A DNA stretch of 64,000 bases from Cupriavidus taiwanensis (GTDB lineage Bacteria > Pseudomonadota > Gammaproteobacteria > Burkholderiales > Burkholderiaceae), in contig NZ_LT976853.1 of the NCBI RefSeq assembly GCF_900249755.1, positions 2,267,274-2,331,273 on the forward strand. The letters are read 5' to 3'. Below, piece after piece: positions 48,043 through 57,335 of this stretch. Both the position numbers and the translations under genes were made by a program. The notes under the pieces were generated by a model. That model was not told the origin of the DNA, ran no database searches, and was given only the letters and a program-made list of their open reading frames with translations. The first letter of the stretch is position 1. Each line of letters begins with the position of its first letter.

Positions 48043-48747
48043 ATGGATAACAAGCTGAATACCTACGGTTTCGGCAACAGTGCGTCGACCGTCACTGACG
48101 TCGTCGTTCGCAACCGGGTCTTGCGCAACACTTACTGGCTGCTGGCCCTATCGATGATCCCCACCGTGCTCGGCGCGTGGATCGGCGTGGCCACCGGCTT
48201 CAGCTTCATGGCGGGCAGCCCCGGCCTGTCGCTGATCCTGTTCCTGGCGATCGCGTTCGGCTTCTTCTTCGCCATCGAGAAGACCAAGAACAGCAGCATG
48301 GGCGTGGTCCTGCTGCTGGCCTTTACCTTCTTCATGGGCCTGATGCTGTCGCGGCTGATCAGCGTGACCTTGTCGTTCTCGAACGGCCCGGCGCTGATCA
48401 TGTATGCCTTTGGCGGCACCGCGGCCGTGTTCGGCGCGATGGCGTCGATCGCCACCGTCAGCAAGCGTGATTTCTCCGGCCTGGGCAAGTTCCTGTTCGT
48501 CGGCGTGATCCTGCTGATCCTGGCCAGCGTGGCCAACATCTGGCTGCAGCTGCCGGCGCTGATGATCACGGTGTCGGTGATCGCGATCGGTATTTTCTCG
48601 GCCTACATCCTGTTCGACGTGCAGCGCGTGGTGAACGGCGGCGAGACCAACTACATCACCGCCACGCTGGCGATCTACCTCGACGTGTACAACGTCTTCG
48701 CCAACCTGCTGGCGCTGCTTGGCATCTTCGGCGGCAACCGCGAATGA
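48043..48747 (+). CDS. Bax inhibitor-1 / YccA-family integral membrane protein
   Basis: 234 residues with seven hydrophobic segments (about 28-48, 50-72, 82-103, 108-130, 138-160, 165-187, 205-230). The family signature FGGNRE and LDVYNVFANLLALLG lie at the C-terminus. Relatives act as FtsH-linked modulators (YccA) or calcium leak channels (BsYetJ); which applies here is unknown. The ATG at 48043 has an AGGAG site 6 nt upstream. A strong terminator follows 21 nt after the stop. Confidence 0.9.
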   Translation: MDNKLNTYGFGNSASTVTDVVVRNRVLRNTYWLLALSMIPTVLGAWIGVATGFSFMAGSPGLSLILFLAIAFGFFFAIEKTKNSSMGVVLLLAFTFFMGLMLSRLISVTLSFSNGPALIMYAFGGTAAVFGAMASIATVSKRDFSGLGKFLFVGVILLILASVANIWLQLPALMITVSVIAIGIFSAYILFDVQRVVNGGETNYITATLAIYLDVYNVFANLLALLGIFGGNRE

Positions 48748-48768
48748 CGGCAAACGCCGCGGCATGAG

Positions 48769-48798
48769 AAAAGCCGGCCAGTTGGCCGGCTTTTTCTT
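48769..48798 (+). terminator. Terminator of the Bax-inhibitor-1 gene
   Basis: AAAAGCCGGCCA (48769-48780) and TGGCCGGCTTTT (48783-48794) pair over 12 bp with a GT loop, followed by TCTTT. It lies opposite the end of rlmD and could serve both. Confidence 0.88.
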
Positions 48799-48845
48799 TG
48801 GAGGCGCGCCGCGGCGCGCCGCGGGCGGTCGCGCTCAGTTTCGGC

Positions 48846-50309
48846 TCAGTTTCGATCGAATACCGCGATCGACTCCACGTGCGACGTGTGCGGGAACATG
48901 TTGACCACGCCGGCGCCGCTCAGGCGGTAGCCCGCCTCATGCACCAGCAGGCCGGCATCGCGCGCCAGCGTGGCGGGGCTGCACGACACATAGACGATGC
49001 GCCGCGGCAGCACGTCGCTGCCCTGCTGCGCCAGCTCGCCCAGCGCCTTGCATACGGCCAGCGCGCCTTCGCGCGGCGGATCGACCAGCCAGCGGTCGAA
49101 GCGGCCCAGTGCGGCGATGTCTTCGGCGCTGACTTCGAACAGGTTGCGGCACGCGAATTCCGTCTTGTCCGCCAGCCCGTTGTATTGCGCGTTGGCCAGC
49201 GCGCGCGTGGTCAGCGCCTCGCTGCCTTCGATGCCCATCACCGACTTGCCCTGCGTCGCCAGCGGCAGCGTGAAGTTGCCGATGCCGCAGAACAGGTCGA
49301 GCAGGCGATCCTGCGGCTGGGCGTCGAGCAGCCGCAGCGCGCGGCCGATCAGCACGCGGTTGATCTGGTGGTTCACCTGGGTGAAGTCGGTCGGCTTGAA
49401 CGGCATGCGGATGCCGAACTCGGGCAGCGTGTAGGCCAGCTCGGCATCGGCCGGGTAGAACGGATAGACCGTGTCCGGACCCTTCGGCTGCAGCCAGAAC
49501 TGCACCTTGTGCGTGTCGGCAAAGGCGCGCAGCAGGTCCTTGTCGGCATCGGTCAGCGGCTCCAGGATGCGCAGCACCAGCGCGGTCACTTCCTGGCCCA
49601 CGGCCAGCTCGATCTGGGGCATGCGGTCCCGGATCGACAGCCCCATCACCAGCTCGCGCAGCGGCACCAGCATCGCCGACACATGCGGCGGCAGGATCTC
49701 GCAGCGCGTCATGTCGGCCACGTAGCTGCTCTTGCGCTCATGGAAGCCGACCAGCACCCCGCCCTTCTTGGCCACGTGGCGCACCGTCAGGCGCGCGCGG
49801 TAGCGGTAGCCCCAGTCCGGCCCGGCGATCGGGCGAAACACCACGTCGGGCTTCACCTTGGACAAGTGCCACAGGTTGTCTTCCAGCACGCGCTGCTTGA
49901 TGGCCAGCTGCGCACGCGAGTCCAGATGCTGCATCGAACACCCGCCACAGACGCCAAAGTGCTGGCAGCCTGGCGTCACGCGCATCACGGACGCCTGCCG
50001 CACTTCGCCCAGGTGCGCCTGTTCGTAGCTGGGCTTGCGGCGATAGCTGCGGTAGCTGACAGTCTCGCCCGGCAGCGCGCCCTCGACGAAGATCACCTTG
50101 CCCGGCGTGCCGTCCTCGTTGACCAGCCGGCCGACGCCGCGCGCTTCCATATCGAGGCTGTCGATCGTCACCACGGGGTCGTCGGCGGGCGCATCGCCCT
50201 GGGCGGCACCGCGGCCACGGGAGTTTTTAGCGACGGGCGCAGCACCTTCGACGGCCGCAGCGGCCGGCACGGCCGGCGTTTCTTGTGGAGAGGACACGGC
50301 TTGGGACAC
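48846..50309 (-). CDS. rlmD: 23S rRNA (uracil-5-)-methyltransferase RlmD
   Basis: 487 residues. A TRAM-like domain follows an Ala/Pro-rich extension of about 45 residues. 4Fe-4S cysteines are in [10 protein letters not shown] plus the later TRCEIL. SAM-binding [16 protein letters not shown] and catalytic [13 protein letters not shown] complete the RumA family. It methylates U1939 of 23S rRNA. The start is GTG at 50309, the first possible start, without a clear ribosome site. TACAAT lies 36 nt upstream. Confidence 0.92.
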   Translation of the reverse strand: MSQAVSSPQETPAVPAAAAVEGAAPVAKNSRGRGAAQGDAPADDPVVTIDSLDMEARGVGRLVNEDGTPGKVIFVEGALPGETVSYRSYRRKPSYEQAHLGEVRQASVMRVTPGCQHFGVCGGCSMQHLDSRAQLAIKQRVLEDNLWHLSKVKPDVVFRPIAGPDWGYRYRARLTVRHVAKKGGVLVGFHERKSSYVADMTRCEILPPHVSAMLVPLRELVMGLSIRDRMPQIELAVGQEVTALVLRILEPLTDADKDLLRAFADTHKVQFWLQPKGPDTVYPFYPADAELAYTLPEFGIRMPFKPTDFTQVNHQINRVLIGRALRLLDAQPQDRLLDLFCGIGNFTLPLATQGKSVMGIEGSEALTTRALANAQYNGLADKTEFACRNLFEVSAEDIAALGRFDRWLVDPPREGALAVCKALGELAQQGSDVLPRRIVYVSCSPATLARDAGLLVHEAGYRLSGAGVVNMFPHTSHVESIAVFDRN

Positions 50310-50345
50310 CAGATAAAAGCTGACGTATTGTTTTACGAAAGCGCG

Positions 50346-50351
50346 ATTGTA
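50346..50351 (-). promoter_or_regulatory. -10 element TACAAT of rlmD
   Basis: The minus strand reads GCATACAATCG 36 nt before the rlmD GTG, in the 97-bp gap to the divergent EEP gene. Confidence 0.45.
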
Positions 50352-50406
50352 TGCCAGACCGGGGCGGCGCCGCTGGCGCAGGTCCGGTCATCGACGGAGA
50401 GCAGGC

Positions 50407-51261
50407 ATGGAACTGATTTCATGGAACATCCAGTGGGGCCGCGGCGCCGACGGGCGCGTCGACCTGGCGCGACAGGTAGAAGCCATGCGCGCGATGGCGG
50501 ATGCGGACGTGCTGTGCCTGCAGGAAGTGACGCGCGGCTTTGGCGAACTGCGCGGCGAGCCCGGCGCCGACCAGGTGTCGGAACTGACCGCGCTGCTGCC
50601 GGGCTATCACCTGCTCTATGCGCCGGCCGTCGACCGGCGCGGCCACAACGGCGCACTGAAGCAGTTCGGCAACCTGATCGCCACCCGGCTGCCCGTGCGC
50701 GAGGTGTTCCGCCATACGCTGCCCTGGCCGGCGGATCCCGAAGTGGCATCGATGCCAAGGGTGGCGCTGGAAGCCACCGTGGAAGCCGCCAGCGCGCGGC
50801 TGCGCGTGATCTGTACCCACCTGGAATACTATTCGGCGACCCAGCGCACGGCCCAGGCCGAAGCCCTGCGCGCATGGCATGCCGAGGCCTGCGGCCACGC
50901 GCTTCGGCCAGGCCGCAGCGAGAAGTGGCCAGGCCCGTTCACGCCGCAGCCGCGCCCCGCCGAGGCCATCCTGTGCGGCGACTTCAACAGCAAACCGGAT
51001 GACGTCGCCTATCGGCGCATGCTGGAGCCGTTCGACGACGGCACGCCGGCCTGGCGCGACGCCTGGCTGCACGCGCATCCCGGCCAGCCGCATGCGCCCA
51101 CCTGCGCGCTGCACGACAAGGAACAATGGCCCGAGCCGCCGTTCGCCTGTGACTTCATGTTGGTGAGCGAGCCGCTCGCCGGGCGCATCCGGCGCTGCGA
51201 GGTCAACGGCGATACCGATGCCTCGGACCACCAGCCGATCCTGCTGTCGCTGGACCTCTAG
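50407..51261 (+). CDS. Endonuclease/exonuclease/phosphatase (EEP) family hydrolase
   Basis: 284 residues. The DNase I-like motifs appear in order: SWNIQWG (7-13), LCLQE with the metal-binding Glu near 39, CTHLEYY near 141, GDFNSKPDD near 197 and SDHQP near the C-terminus. Members hydrolyse phosphodiesters of DNA, RNA or lipids; the target here is unknown. No signal peptide. The ATG at 50407 gives MELISWNIQ. Convergent with the exonuclease gene downstream of rpoS. Confidence 0.85.
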   Translation: MELISWNIQWGRGADGRVDLARQVEAMRAMADADVLCLQEVTRGFGELRGEPGADQVSELTALLPGYHLLYAPAVDRRGHNGALKQFGNLIATRLPVREVFRHTLPWPADPEVASMPRVALEATVEAASARLRVICTHLEYYSATQRTAQAEALRAWHAEACGHALRPGRSEKWPGPFTPQPRPAEAILCGDFNSKPDDVAYRRMLEPFDDGTPAWRDAWLHAHPGQPHAPTCALHDKEQWPEPPFACDFMLVSEPLAGRIRRCEVNGDTDASDHQPILLSLDL

Positions 51262-51284
51262 CCCGCAAGGCGCGGCGTCTTCCG

Positions 51285-52124
51285 TCAGTCTTCGAGGTCT
51301 TCGGCTTCGGGCGTCAGGCGCTGCAGCCGGAACGCCTGCAGGTATTCCATCCACTGCTCGCCCGGCAACTCCGCCAGCGATTCCTGGACGAATTCCATCT
51401 CGACGTCGAATTCGCGCGGCGACATCCCGCCGCGCATCAGCTGGAAGCGGCAGTACATCAGGTAGGTGTTGACGACGTCGGTCTCGCAATAGGCGCGGAT
51501 CTCGTCGAGCTGCCCGGCCTGGAACGCCTGCCACACCTTGCTGCCGTCCATCCCCATCTTGCCGGGAAAGCCGCACAGCTTGGCCAGGTCATCGAGCGGT
51601 GCGCTCGCGCGCGGCTGGTACATCGCCAGCAGGTCCATCAGGTCCAGGTGCCGCATGTGGTAGCGGCTGATGTAGTTGTTCCACTTGAAGTCGCGGCTGT
51701 CGTCGTCGCGGCCCTCGCCCATCTCCCAGTAGCGCGGCGCGGTAATGCCGTTGACCAGGCCGCGGTAGTGCAGCACCGGCAGGTCGAAGCCACCGCCGTT
51801 CCACGACACCAGTTGCGGGCTGTAGCGCGCGATCAGTTCGTAGAACTTCTGGATCAGCGTGGCCTCGCTGTCTTCGGTGGTGCCGAGCGAGCCGACATGG
51901 AACACGGCCGAGCCGTCGCGATGCGTGCGCCGCAGCACGCAGGAAATCGCGGCGACACGCTGCAGGTAGTGCGGGAGGAAATCGCTGCCGGTCTTTTCCC
52001 GGCGGGCAGAGAACGCATGCTCGGCGACTTCGGCGTCGCTCATCGCATCGGGGTGGTCATGCAAACGGCGCAGGCCGGCGACATCGGGAATGGTCTCGAT
52101 GTCGAATACCAGCACAGGGGTCAT
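51285..52124 (-). CDS. Predicted 3'-5' exonuclease (PolB-exonuclease-like domain)
   Basis: 279 residues. The DEDD exonuclease motif I is FDIET (Asp8, Glu10). Motif II lies in [14 protein letters not shown] and motif III in [13 protein letters not shown]. It belongs to the predicted 3'-5' exonuclease group related to the DNA polymerase B proofreading domain. The ATG overlaps the rpoS stop by 4 nt (ATGA), so translation is probably coupled to rpoS. Substrate unknown. The upstream part of the same open frame belongs to the shadow of rpoS and was removed. Confidence 0.85.
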   Translation of the reverse strand: MTPVLVFDIETIPDVAGLRRLHDHPDAMSDAEVAEHAFSARREKTGSDFLPHYLQRVAAISCVLRRTHRDGSAVFHVGSLGTTEDSEATLIQKFYELIARYSPQLVSWNGGGFDLPVLHYRGLVNGITAPRYWEMGEGRDDDSRDFKWNNYISRYHMRHLDLMDLLAMYQPRASAPLDDLAKLCGFPGKMGMDGSKVWQAFQAGQLDEIRAYCETDVVNTYLMYCRFQLMRGGMSPREFDVEMEFVQESLAELPGEQWMEYLQAFRLQRLTPEAEDLED

Positions 52125-53308
52125 AGAACGGCGTCCTTCCTGACACCTTGCGAAGCGAAATGCCGCTTGAGCTTGACCAGCGCCTCCTGCTGGATCTGGC
52201 GCACGCGCTCGCGCGTCAGGCCCATTTCCTCGGCGAGCTCTTCCAGCGTGGCGGGCTCGATGTGGTTGAGGCCGAAGCGGCGCTCCACCACGTAGCGATG
52301 CTTTTCCGACAGGCGCGCCAGCCAGAGCTTCATCAGCCCTTCCAGCTCGCGGTGCGCCACCTCCTGGTCGGGGGCGGCGTTGTGCTCGTCGGAGAGGAAA
52401 TCCAGGAGGCTCGAGCCGGGATCGAGATCGAACGGCGTATCGAGCGAGGTGGTATGTTCGTTGAGTGCCAGGACGTCCTGCACTTCGTCCGGCGTCTTGC
52501 CCAGCAGGTGGGCGATGTCTTCCAGGCTGGCGTCGCGCCCGTCGGTGCCGCCCTTCTCCAGATGGCGCTTGGCGCGCAGCACCTGGTTCAGTTCGCGGAT
52601 CACGTGGACCGGCAGGCGGACCGTGCGCGCCTGGTTCATGATGGCGCGCTCGATGCTCTGGCGGATCCACCACGTTGCGTAGGTCGAGAAGCGAAAGCCG
52701 CGCGACGGATCGAATTTCTCGATCGCGTGCATCAGGCCGAGGTTGCCTTCCTCGATCAGGTCGAGCAGCGGCACGCCGCGATTGAGATAGCCCTTGGCGA
52801 TGCTGACCACCAGCCGCAGGTTGCGCTCGATCATGACCTGGCGCGCGGCAAAGTCGCCGTCCTTGGCCAGCGTGGAGAAATGCAGTTCTTCCGGCGCGGA
52901 CAACAGCGGCTTGATGCTGATGCGGTTCAGGTAATGCTGGACCGTGTCGGCGGCCAGCTCGGTATGCAGCACCGTGCGGAAATCGTCATGCTCGGCGGCG
53001 GCGGTTTCGGTGCCGTTTTCCGCGCTGTCTTCTTCCTCGTCCTCCGCCTCGTCCTCGTCGTCGTCGCGCAGATGGCGCTCGTTGCGCTCATTGTCGTCGC
53101 CGAGCAGGTCGGCCTCGCGCAGGCCCACCGTAGTGGACGTGGCGATGGGCTCGTCGGTCACGGGAATCATCTCGGCGGCGAGATCGGGCTCGAAGCCCTC
53201 GGCATCGGCGCGTTCGTCGGGATGCGCCACACCAGCCTTCACTTCCGGCTGCTTGGGACGGCGAGCCCTGCTGACGGTTCCGGAGGAGACAGTTTTCTGG
53301 CGTGGCAT
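52121..53308 (-). CDS. rpoS: RNA polymerase sigma factor RpoS
   Basis: 395 residues, longer than enteric RpoS (330). The extra part is an N-terminal tail of about 100 residues with a very acidic run (about 80-104). Sigma region 1.2/2 follows with [51 protein letters not shown], and region 4 with the [24 protein letters not shown]. It is the general stress and stationary-phase sigma factor. It follows nlpD by 6 nt, the usual arrangement in proteobacteria. Confidence 0.94.
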   Translation of the reverse strand: MPRQKTVSSGTVSRARRPKQPEVKAGVAHPDERADAEGFEPDLAAEMIPVTDEPIATSTTVGLREADLLGDDNERNERHLRDDDEDEAEDEEEDSAENGTETAAAEHDDFRTVLHTELAADTVQHYLNRISIKPLLSAPEELHFSTLAKDGDFAARQVMIERNLRLVVSIAKGYLNRGVPLLDLIEEGNLGLMHAIEKFDPSRGFRFSTYATWWIRQSIERAIMNQARTVRLPVHVIRELNQVLRAKRHLEKGGTDGRDASLEDIAHLLGKTPDEVQDVLALNEHTTSLDTPFDLDPGSSLLDFLSDEHNAAPDQEVAHRELEGLMKLWLARLSEKHRYVVERRFGLNHIEPATLEELAEEMGLTRERVRQIQQEALVKLKRHFASQGVRKDAVL

Positions 53309-53314
53309 GAACCC

Positions 53315-54199
53315 TCACTGTGGCGGCAGGTACCGCATCGGATCAACCGGTTTGCCGTTCTTGCGAACTTCGAAGTGAAGCTTTACCCGGTCGGTATCAC
53401 TGTTGCCCATCTCCGCAATCTTCTGGCCCTTTCGGACGGTGGATTGCTCAGCCACGAGCACCTTCTCGTTGTGCCCGTAAGCCGTAAGAAATGTCTCGTT
53501 GTGTTTGATGATGACAAGATTCCCGTAGCCGCGCAAGGGGCCCACGTGAATCACCCGGCCGTCGTCCGCGGCCAGCACCGAATCGCCCTTCTTGCCCGCA
53601 ATATCGATGCCTTTATTACCCTTGTCGTCGAATTTACCGACCATCTGGCCGGTCGCCGGCCACGCCAGCTTCATCGAGCCATCGGCTGCCGGCGCCGATG
53701 CCGGCGATGATCCCGGCGCGGTCGCGGCGGGCGCTGCCGCCGGCGCCGAAGCCGCTGCGGCAGGCGTGGCCGCAGGCGGCACCGGCGTGCCGTTCGGACG
53801 GGCCTGGTCGATCGGCTGGGCCTGCACCGTACCGGGCGCCACCGGCATGGTCGCCACGCCCGGCGCAGTGTTGACGTCGGCACCCGGCGGCACGATGCGC
53901 AGCAGCTGGCCGACTTCGATCTGGTTCACGTTGGTCAGGTTGTTCCACGCCGCCACATCGCGATACGACTGGCCGTTCTCCAGCGCGATACGGTAAAGGG
54001 TATCGCCTCGCTTGACCCGATAGTATCCGGGCGGCGCCGGTTCCAGCGTCGCCGCCGTGGTACCGGAAGTGGAGGTACGGTCGATGACCGGCGCCGGCAT
54101 CGGCGAATTGGCGCAGGCGGCCAGCAGGGCCGCGAGCGACGTCGCCGCAAGAAGTTGTCCGGCGCGTGCGAAATTTTGCGATTTCACGGTGTTGTGCAT
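53315..54199 (-). CDS. nlpD: NlpD-like lipoprotein with LysM and degenerate M23 domain
   Basis: 294 residues. Lipobox LAAC with Cys29, LysM domain at about 59-103 (YYRVKRGDTLYRIAL), Ala/Pro linker, then an M23 (LytM) domain at about 180-290. The domain keeps LHFEV but has GNKGIDIAG in place of the His-containing zinc motif, so it is probably an amidase activator and not a peptidase, as is E. coli NlpD. Located before rpoS; rpoS promoters commonly lie inside nlpD. Confidence 0.9.
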   Translation of the reverse strand: MHNTVKSQNFARAGQLLAATSLAALLAACANSPMPAPVIDRTSTSGTTAATLEPAPPGYYRVKRGDTLYRIALENGQSYRDVAAWNNLTNVNQIEVGQLLRIVPPGADVNTAPGVATMPVAPGTVQAQPIDQARPNGTPVPPAATPAAAASAPAAAPAATAPGSSPASAPAADGSMKLAWPATGQMVGKFDDKGNKGIDIAGKKGDSVLAADDGRVIHVGPLRGYGNLVIIKHNETFLTAYGHNEKVLVAEQSTVRKGQKIAEMGNSDTDRVKLHFEVRKNGKPVDPMRYLPPQ

Positions 54200-54207
54200 A
54201 GTTCGAC

Positions 54208-55128
54208 TCAGATGGTGCCCGATTTTAAGGGCACAAAGAAAACGGCTTCAAGCGCGGTTCGGTGAAAGCGATGGCGGTTGCGCCGCTCGATCAGCAGCAG
54301 CTGCTGCGTCACGGTCTGGCCGGGCACGCCCGCCGGCGGCAGCACCGCCACCGGGGCGATCAGGCGCCCGCCGATGGCCAGCTGCTCCAGCAGGGCCTCG
54401 GGCACCTCCATGCCGGCCGCGGCCAGGATGATGGCGGAGAACGGTGCGGCCTGCGGCAGGCCGAGCATGCCGTCGCCGTAATGCAGGCGCAGGTTGGGCA
54501 CGCGCAAGGGCCGCAGGTTGGCCTTGGCCTGCTCGTGCAGCGGCCGGATGCGCTCGATCGAGAAGACCTCGCCCGCCACCTGGGCCAGCACCGCGGCCTG
54601 GTAGCCGCAGCCGGTGCCGATCTCGAGCACGCGCTGCAGCGGCGCATCGGTGCCCAGGCCTGCGCGCAGCAGTTCGATCATGCGCGCCACCACCGACGGC
54701 TTGGAGATGGTCTGCTGGTGGCCGATCGGCAGCGCGGCGTCCTCATACGCCTGCGAGGCCAGCCCCGGCTCGACGAACAAATGGCGCGGCACCGTGGCGA
54801 TGGCCGACAGCACGCGCTCGTCGCGGATGCCCGCGGCGCGCAGCCGCGCCGCCAGGGCCGCGCGCGCGCGCGCCGAGGCCATGCCGCCGCCGCCGGCGGT
54901 GGCCGCCGAGGCGCGCTGCTCGACGGCGCTGGCCGGCACCGGCGCGGGCGCCGGCGCCGCGGTGCGCGGCAGGCGCGGCTTGGCCGGCGCGGTTGCAGTA
55001 GTTGGCGGCGCGGCCGGGCGCGGCGCGCCCACCGCGGCAATGCCGGCGGTGCGCGCGGGCGCGGGCTTGCGCTCGACCACCGCATCGAGCGGCAGCGGGA
55101 ACTTGTTGCGAGGGGGCGTGGAACTCAT
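54208..55128 (-). CDS. pcm: Protein-L-isoaspartate O-methyltransferase
   Basis: 306 residues. The methyltransferase domain begins near residue 95 with [31 protein letters not shown] (in parts) and holds the SAM motif [16 protein letters not shown]. An Ala/Pro-rich N-terminal extension of about 80 residues has no counterpart in the 208-residue E. coli enzyme. It repairs isoaspartyl damage in ageing proteins. It lies between surE and nlpD in the stationary-phase cluster; an internal ATG near residue 83 could be an alternative start. Confidence 0.9.
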   Translation of the reverse strand: MSSTPPRNKFPLPLDAVVERKPAPARTAGIAAVGAPRPAAPPTTATAPAKPRLPRTAAPAPAPVPASAVEQRASAATAGGGGMASARARAALAARLRAAGIRDERVLSAIATVPRHLFVEPGLASQAYEDAALPIGHQQTISKPSVVARMIELLRAGLGTDAPLQRVLEIGTGCGYQAAVLAQVAGEVFSIERIRPLHEQAKANLRPLRVPNLRLHYGDGMLGLPQAAPFSAIILAAAGMEVPEALLEQLAIGGRLIAPVAVLPPAGVPGQTVTQQLLLIERRNRHRFHRTALEAVFFVPLKSGTI

Positions 55129-55180
55129 CGGGGGCGCGACGCGGCGATTCTGCGGATCGGGCGGCTCGGGACCGGCGGCC

Positions 55181-55933
55181 CTACTTCAGCCACTGGTCGA
55201 GCGCGTCGAGCTGCCCGCGGTGGGTCAGGTCCAGCTGCAACGGCGTGAGCGAGACATAGCCCTGCGCGGTCGCGTGGAAGTCGGTGCCCTCGCTGGCATC
55301 GCGCGCATCGCCTGCCGGGCCGATCCAGTAATTGGTGTCGCCGCGCGGGTTGACCTGCGTGATCACCGGCTGCGACGGATGGCGCTTGCCCAGGCGCGTG
55401 GCGCGATAACCCTGGATATGTTCGAACGGCAGGTTGGGGATATTGACGTTGAGCAGGAACGGCTCTGCCGGCGGCGTGCCGATGATGCGCTCCACCACGG
55501 TGCGCGCCACGCGCGCGGCGGCGTCGAGGTGTTCCCAGCCCTTGTCCACCTGCGAGAAGGCCACCGAGGGAATCCCCAGCAGGTAGCCCTCGATCGCGGC
55601 GGCGACGGTGCCGGAGTACAGCACGTCTTCGCCCATGTTCTGGCCCTGGTTGATGCCGGACACGACCAGGTCCGGCTTTTCCTCGAGCAGCCCGGTCAGC
55701 GCGATATGCACGCAATCCGTCGGCGTTCCGTTGACGAAGCGAAAACCTTTTTGCACGCCTTCGCGCGCCTCGTAGATCGACAGCGGGCGCTGCAGGGTCA
55801 GGGAATTGGAAGCGCCGCTATGGTTCTGCTCCGGCGCGATGACCGTGATCCGGCCCAGCGGCGCGAGCGCAGCATGCAAAACGGCCAGTCCCGGCGCGAG
55901 ATAACCGTCGTCGTTGGCGAGAAGGATATGCAT
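55181..55933 (-). CDS. surE: 5'-nucleotidase SurE
   Basis: 250 residues, standard SurE length. LLANDDGY (metal Asp8, Asp9), [14 protein letters not shown] and [20 protein letters not shown] are diagnostic. It dephosphorylates nucleoside monophosphates and is linked to stationary-phase survival. The ATG lies 6 nt after a TACAAT -10 and lacks a ribosome site, so a leaderless mRNA is predicted. First gene of surE-pcm-nlpD-rpoS. Confidence 0.96.
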   Translation of the reverse strand: MHILLANDDGYLAPGLAVLHAALAPLGRITVIAPEQNHSGASNSLTLQRPLSIYEAREGVQKGFRFVNGTPTDCVHIALTGLLEEKPDLVVSGINQGQNMGEDVLYSGTVAAAIEGYLLGIPSVAFSQVDKGWEHLDAAARVARTVVERIIGTPPAEPFLLNVNIPNLPFEHIQGYRATRLGKRHPSQPVITQVNPRGDTNYWIGPAGDARDASEGTDFHATAQGYVSLTPLQLDLTHRGQLDALDQWLK

Positions 55934-55939
55934 GCCGCG

Positions 55940-55945
55940 ATTGTA
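55940..55945 (-). promoter_or_regulatory. -10 element TACAAT of surE
   Basis: The minus strand reads AGGTACAATCGCGGCATG: TACAAT, 6 nt, then the surE ATG. No good -35. Predicted leaderless start. Confidence 0.5.
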
Positions 55946-56161
55946 CCTGAGCGCAGGCGCGCAAGCGGCCTGCGCGCCGCCCGATCTGGCCCTTCGGCGC
56001 GGGCGGCGGCGGCGCGGCGCGGCCGCGGTATGCAGGGCGCAAATGACCGCCTCCACGGCTTCCGCATGAAACAGAACGACCGTGCTATTCCTGCGCTACA
56101 CTTGCCGCGCCGGCCCGCGTAAGCTTGACTGGCGCGGCATGCCAATACCACCACCGGAGAC

Positions 56162-57139
56162 ATGATGAAAGCCGTACTGTGCAAAGCCTGGGGCCCGCCC
56201 GATTCGCTGACCCTCGAAACCCTGCCCGACCTGGTGCCCGGCAAGGGCGAAGTGATCATCGACGTCAAGGCGGCCGCGGTCAACTTCCCCGATGTGCTGA
56301 TCATCCAGAACAAGTACCAGGCCAAGCCCGAGCTGCCGTTCACCCCGGGATCGGAGCTGGCCGGCGTGGTCAACGCGGTGGGCGAAGGCGTCACCCACGT
56401 CAAGCCCGGCGACAAGGTCATCGCCTACCTGGGCAATGGCGCCTTTGCCAGCCAGGCCAAAGCGCCGGCGGCGTCGGTGGTGCCGATGCCGCCCGGCATC
56501 GACTTCGAGACCGCGGCGGCCTTTACGCTGACCTACGGCACCTCGCACCACGCGGTGATCGACCGCGGCGAACTGAAGGCGGGCCAGACCATGCTGGTGC
56601 TGGGCGCGGCCGGCGGCGTGGGCCTGGCGGCGATCGAGATCGGCAAGGCCATCGGCGCGCGCGTGATCGCGGCGGCGTCGACCGACGAAAAGCTGGAGGT
56701 ATGCAAGCAGCACGGCGCCGATGCCTTCATCAACTACAGCACCGAAGACCTGCGCGAGCGCATCAAGGCGCTGACCGACGGCAAGGGCCCCGACGTGATC
56801 TACGACCCGGTCGGCGGCATCTATGCGGAGCCGGCGTTCCGCTCGATCGGCTGGCGCGGCCGCTACCTGGTGGTGGGCTTTGCCAACGGCGAGATCCCCC
56901 GGCTGCCGCTGAACCTGGCGCTGCTCAAGGGTGCGTCGCTGGTGGGCGTGTTCTGGGGCGATTTCGTGCGGCGCGAGCCCAAGGGCAACCAGGCCAACAT
57001 GGCGCAGATGCTGGGCTGGATGAAGGAAGGCAAGATCCGCCCGCATATCTCGGCGCGCTACCCGCTGGAGCAGGCAGCGCAGGCGCTCAAGGACATGGAA
57101 GCGCGCAAGGTCACCGGCAAGATCGTGATCGTGCCGTGA
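56162..57139 (+). CDS. NADPH:quinone oxidoreductase-type zinc-independent MDR enzyme
   Basis: 325 residues. GroES-like N-terminal domain then a Rossmann fold with LVLGAAGGVGLAAIEIGKA at about 143-161. Zinc-binding Cys/His motifs of true alcohol dehydrogenases are absent, which fits the quinone-oxidoreductase (QOR) branch. Substrate may be a quinone or an alpha,beta-unsaturated carbonyl. ATG ATG at 56162: either may start; GGAG lies upstream. TACACT at 56097-56102 is a possible -10. Confidence 0.85.
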   Translation: MMKAVLCKAWGPPDSLTLETLPDLVPGKGEVIIDVKAAAVNFPDVLIIQNKYQAKPELPFTPGSELAGVVNAVGEGVTHVKPGDKVIAYLGNGAFASQAKAPAASVVPMPPGIDFETAAAFTLTYGTSHHAVIDRGELKAGQTMLVLGAAGGVGLAAIEIGKAIGARVIAAASTDEKLEVCKQHGADAFINYSTEDLRERIKALTDGKGPDVIYDPVGGIYAEPAFRSIGWRGRYLVVGFANGEIPRLPLNLALLKGASLVGVFWGDFVRREPKGNQANMAQMLGWMKEGKIRPHISARYPLEQAAQALKDMEARKVTGKIVIVP

Positions 57140-57335
57140 GGGTGCCGTGATCGTGCAAAAAAAGTAAGGCGCAGGCGGTGCGGCTACACCCTGCGCCTTG
57201 CGAGGCAAATCGCCTCAAGCTGCCTGTTGTCCCCGATGCGCACACCCCTGCGCGGGCCAGCAGGCAGTTCCCAAAACAGGCAGCTCCCCAAACAGCCAGC
57301 CCCCGGCCGGACCGTTTTCCCGGAAATCCCCCTGC
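57140..57335. other. Gap between the quinone oxidoreductase and porin genes
   Basis: No gene. Contains the terminator at 57157-57199. Both flanking genes end here (convergent). Confidence 0.5.
57157..57199 (-). terminator. Terminator of the porin gene
   Basis: AAGGCGCAGG (57166-57175) pairs with CCTGCGCCTT (57190-57199). On the minus strand the stem is followed by ACTTTTTTT, a clear U tract, so the direction is that of the porin. It lies about 135 nt after the porin stop. Confidence 0.8.

Noticed and set aside
48798..51002. Plus-strand open frame of about 734 codons opposite rlmD
   Set aside because: Shadow frame that also runs into the EEP gene in another frame.
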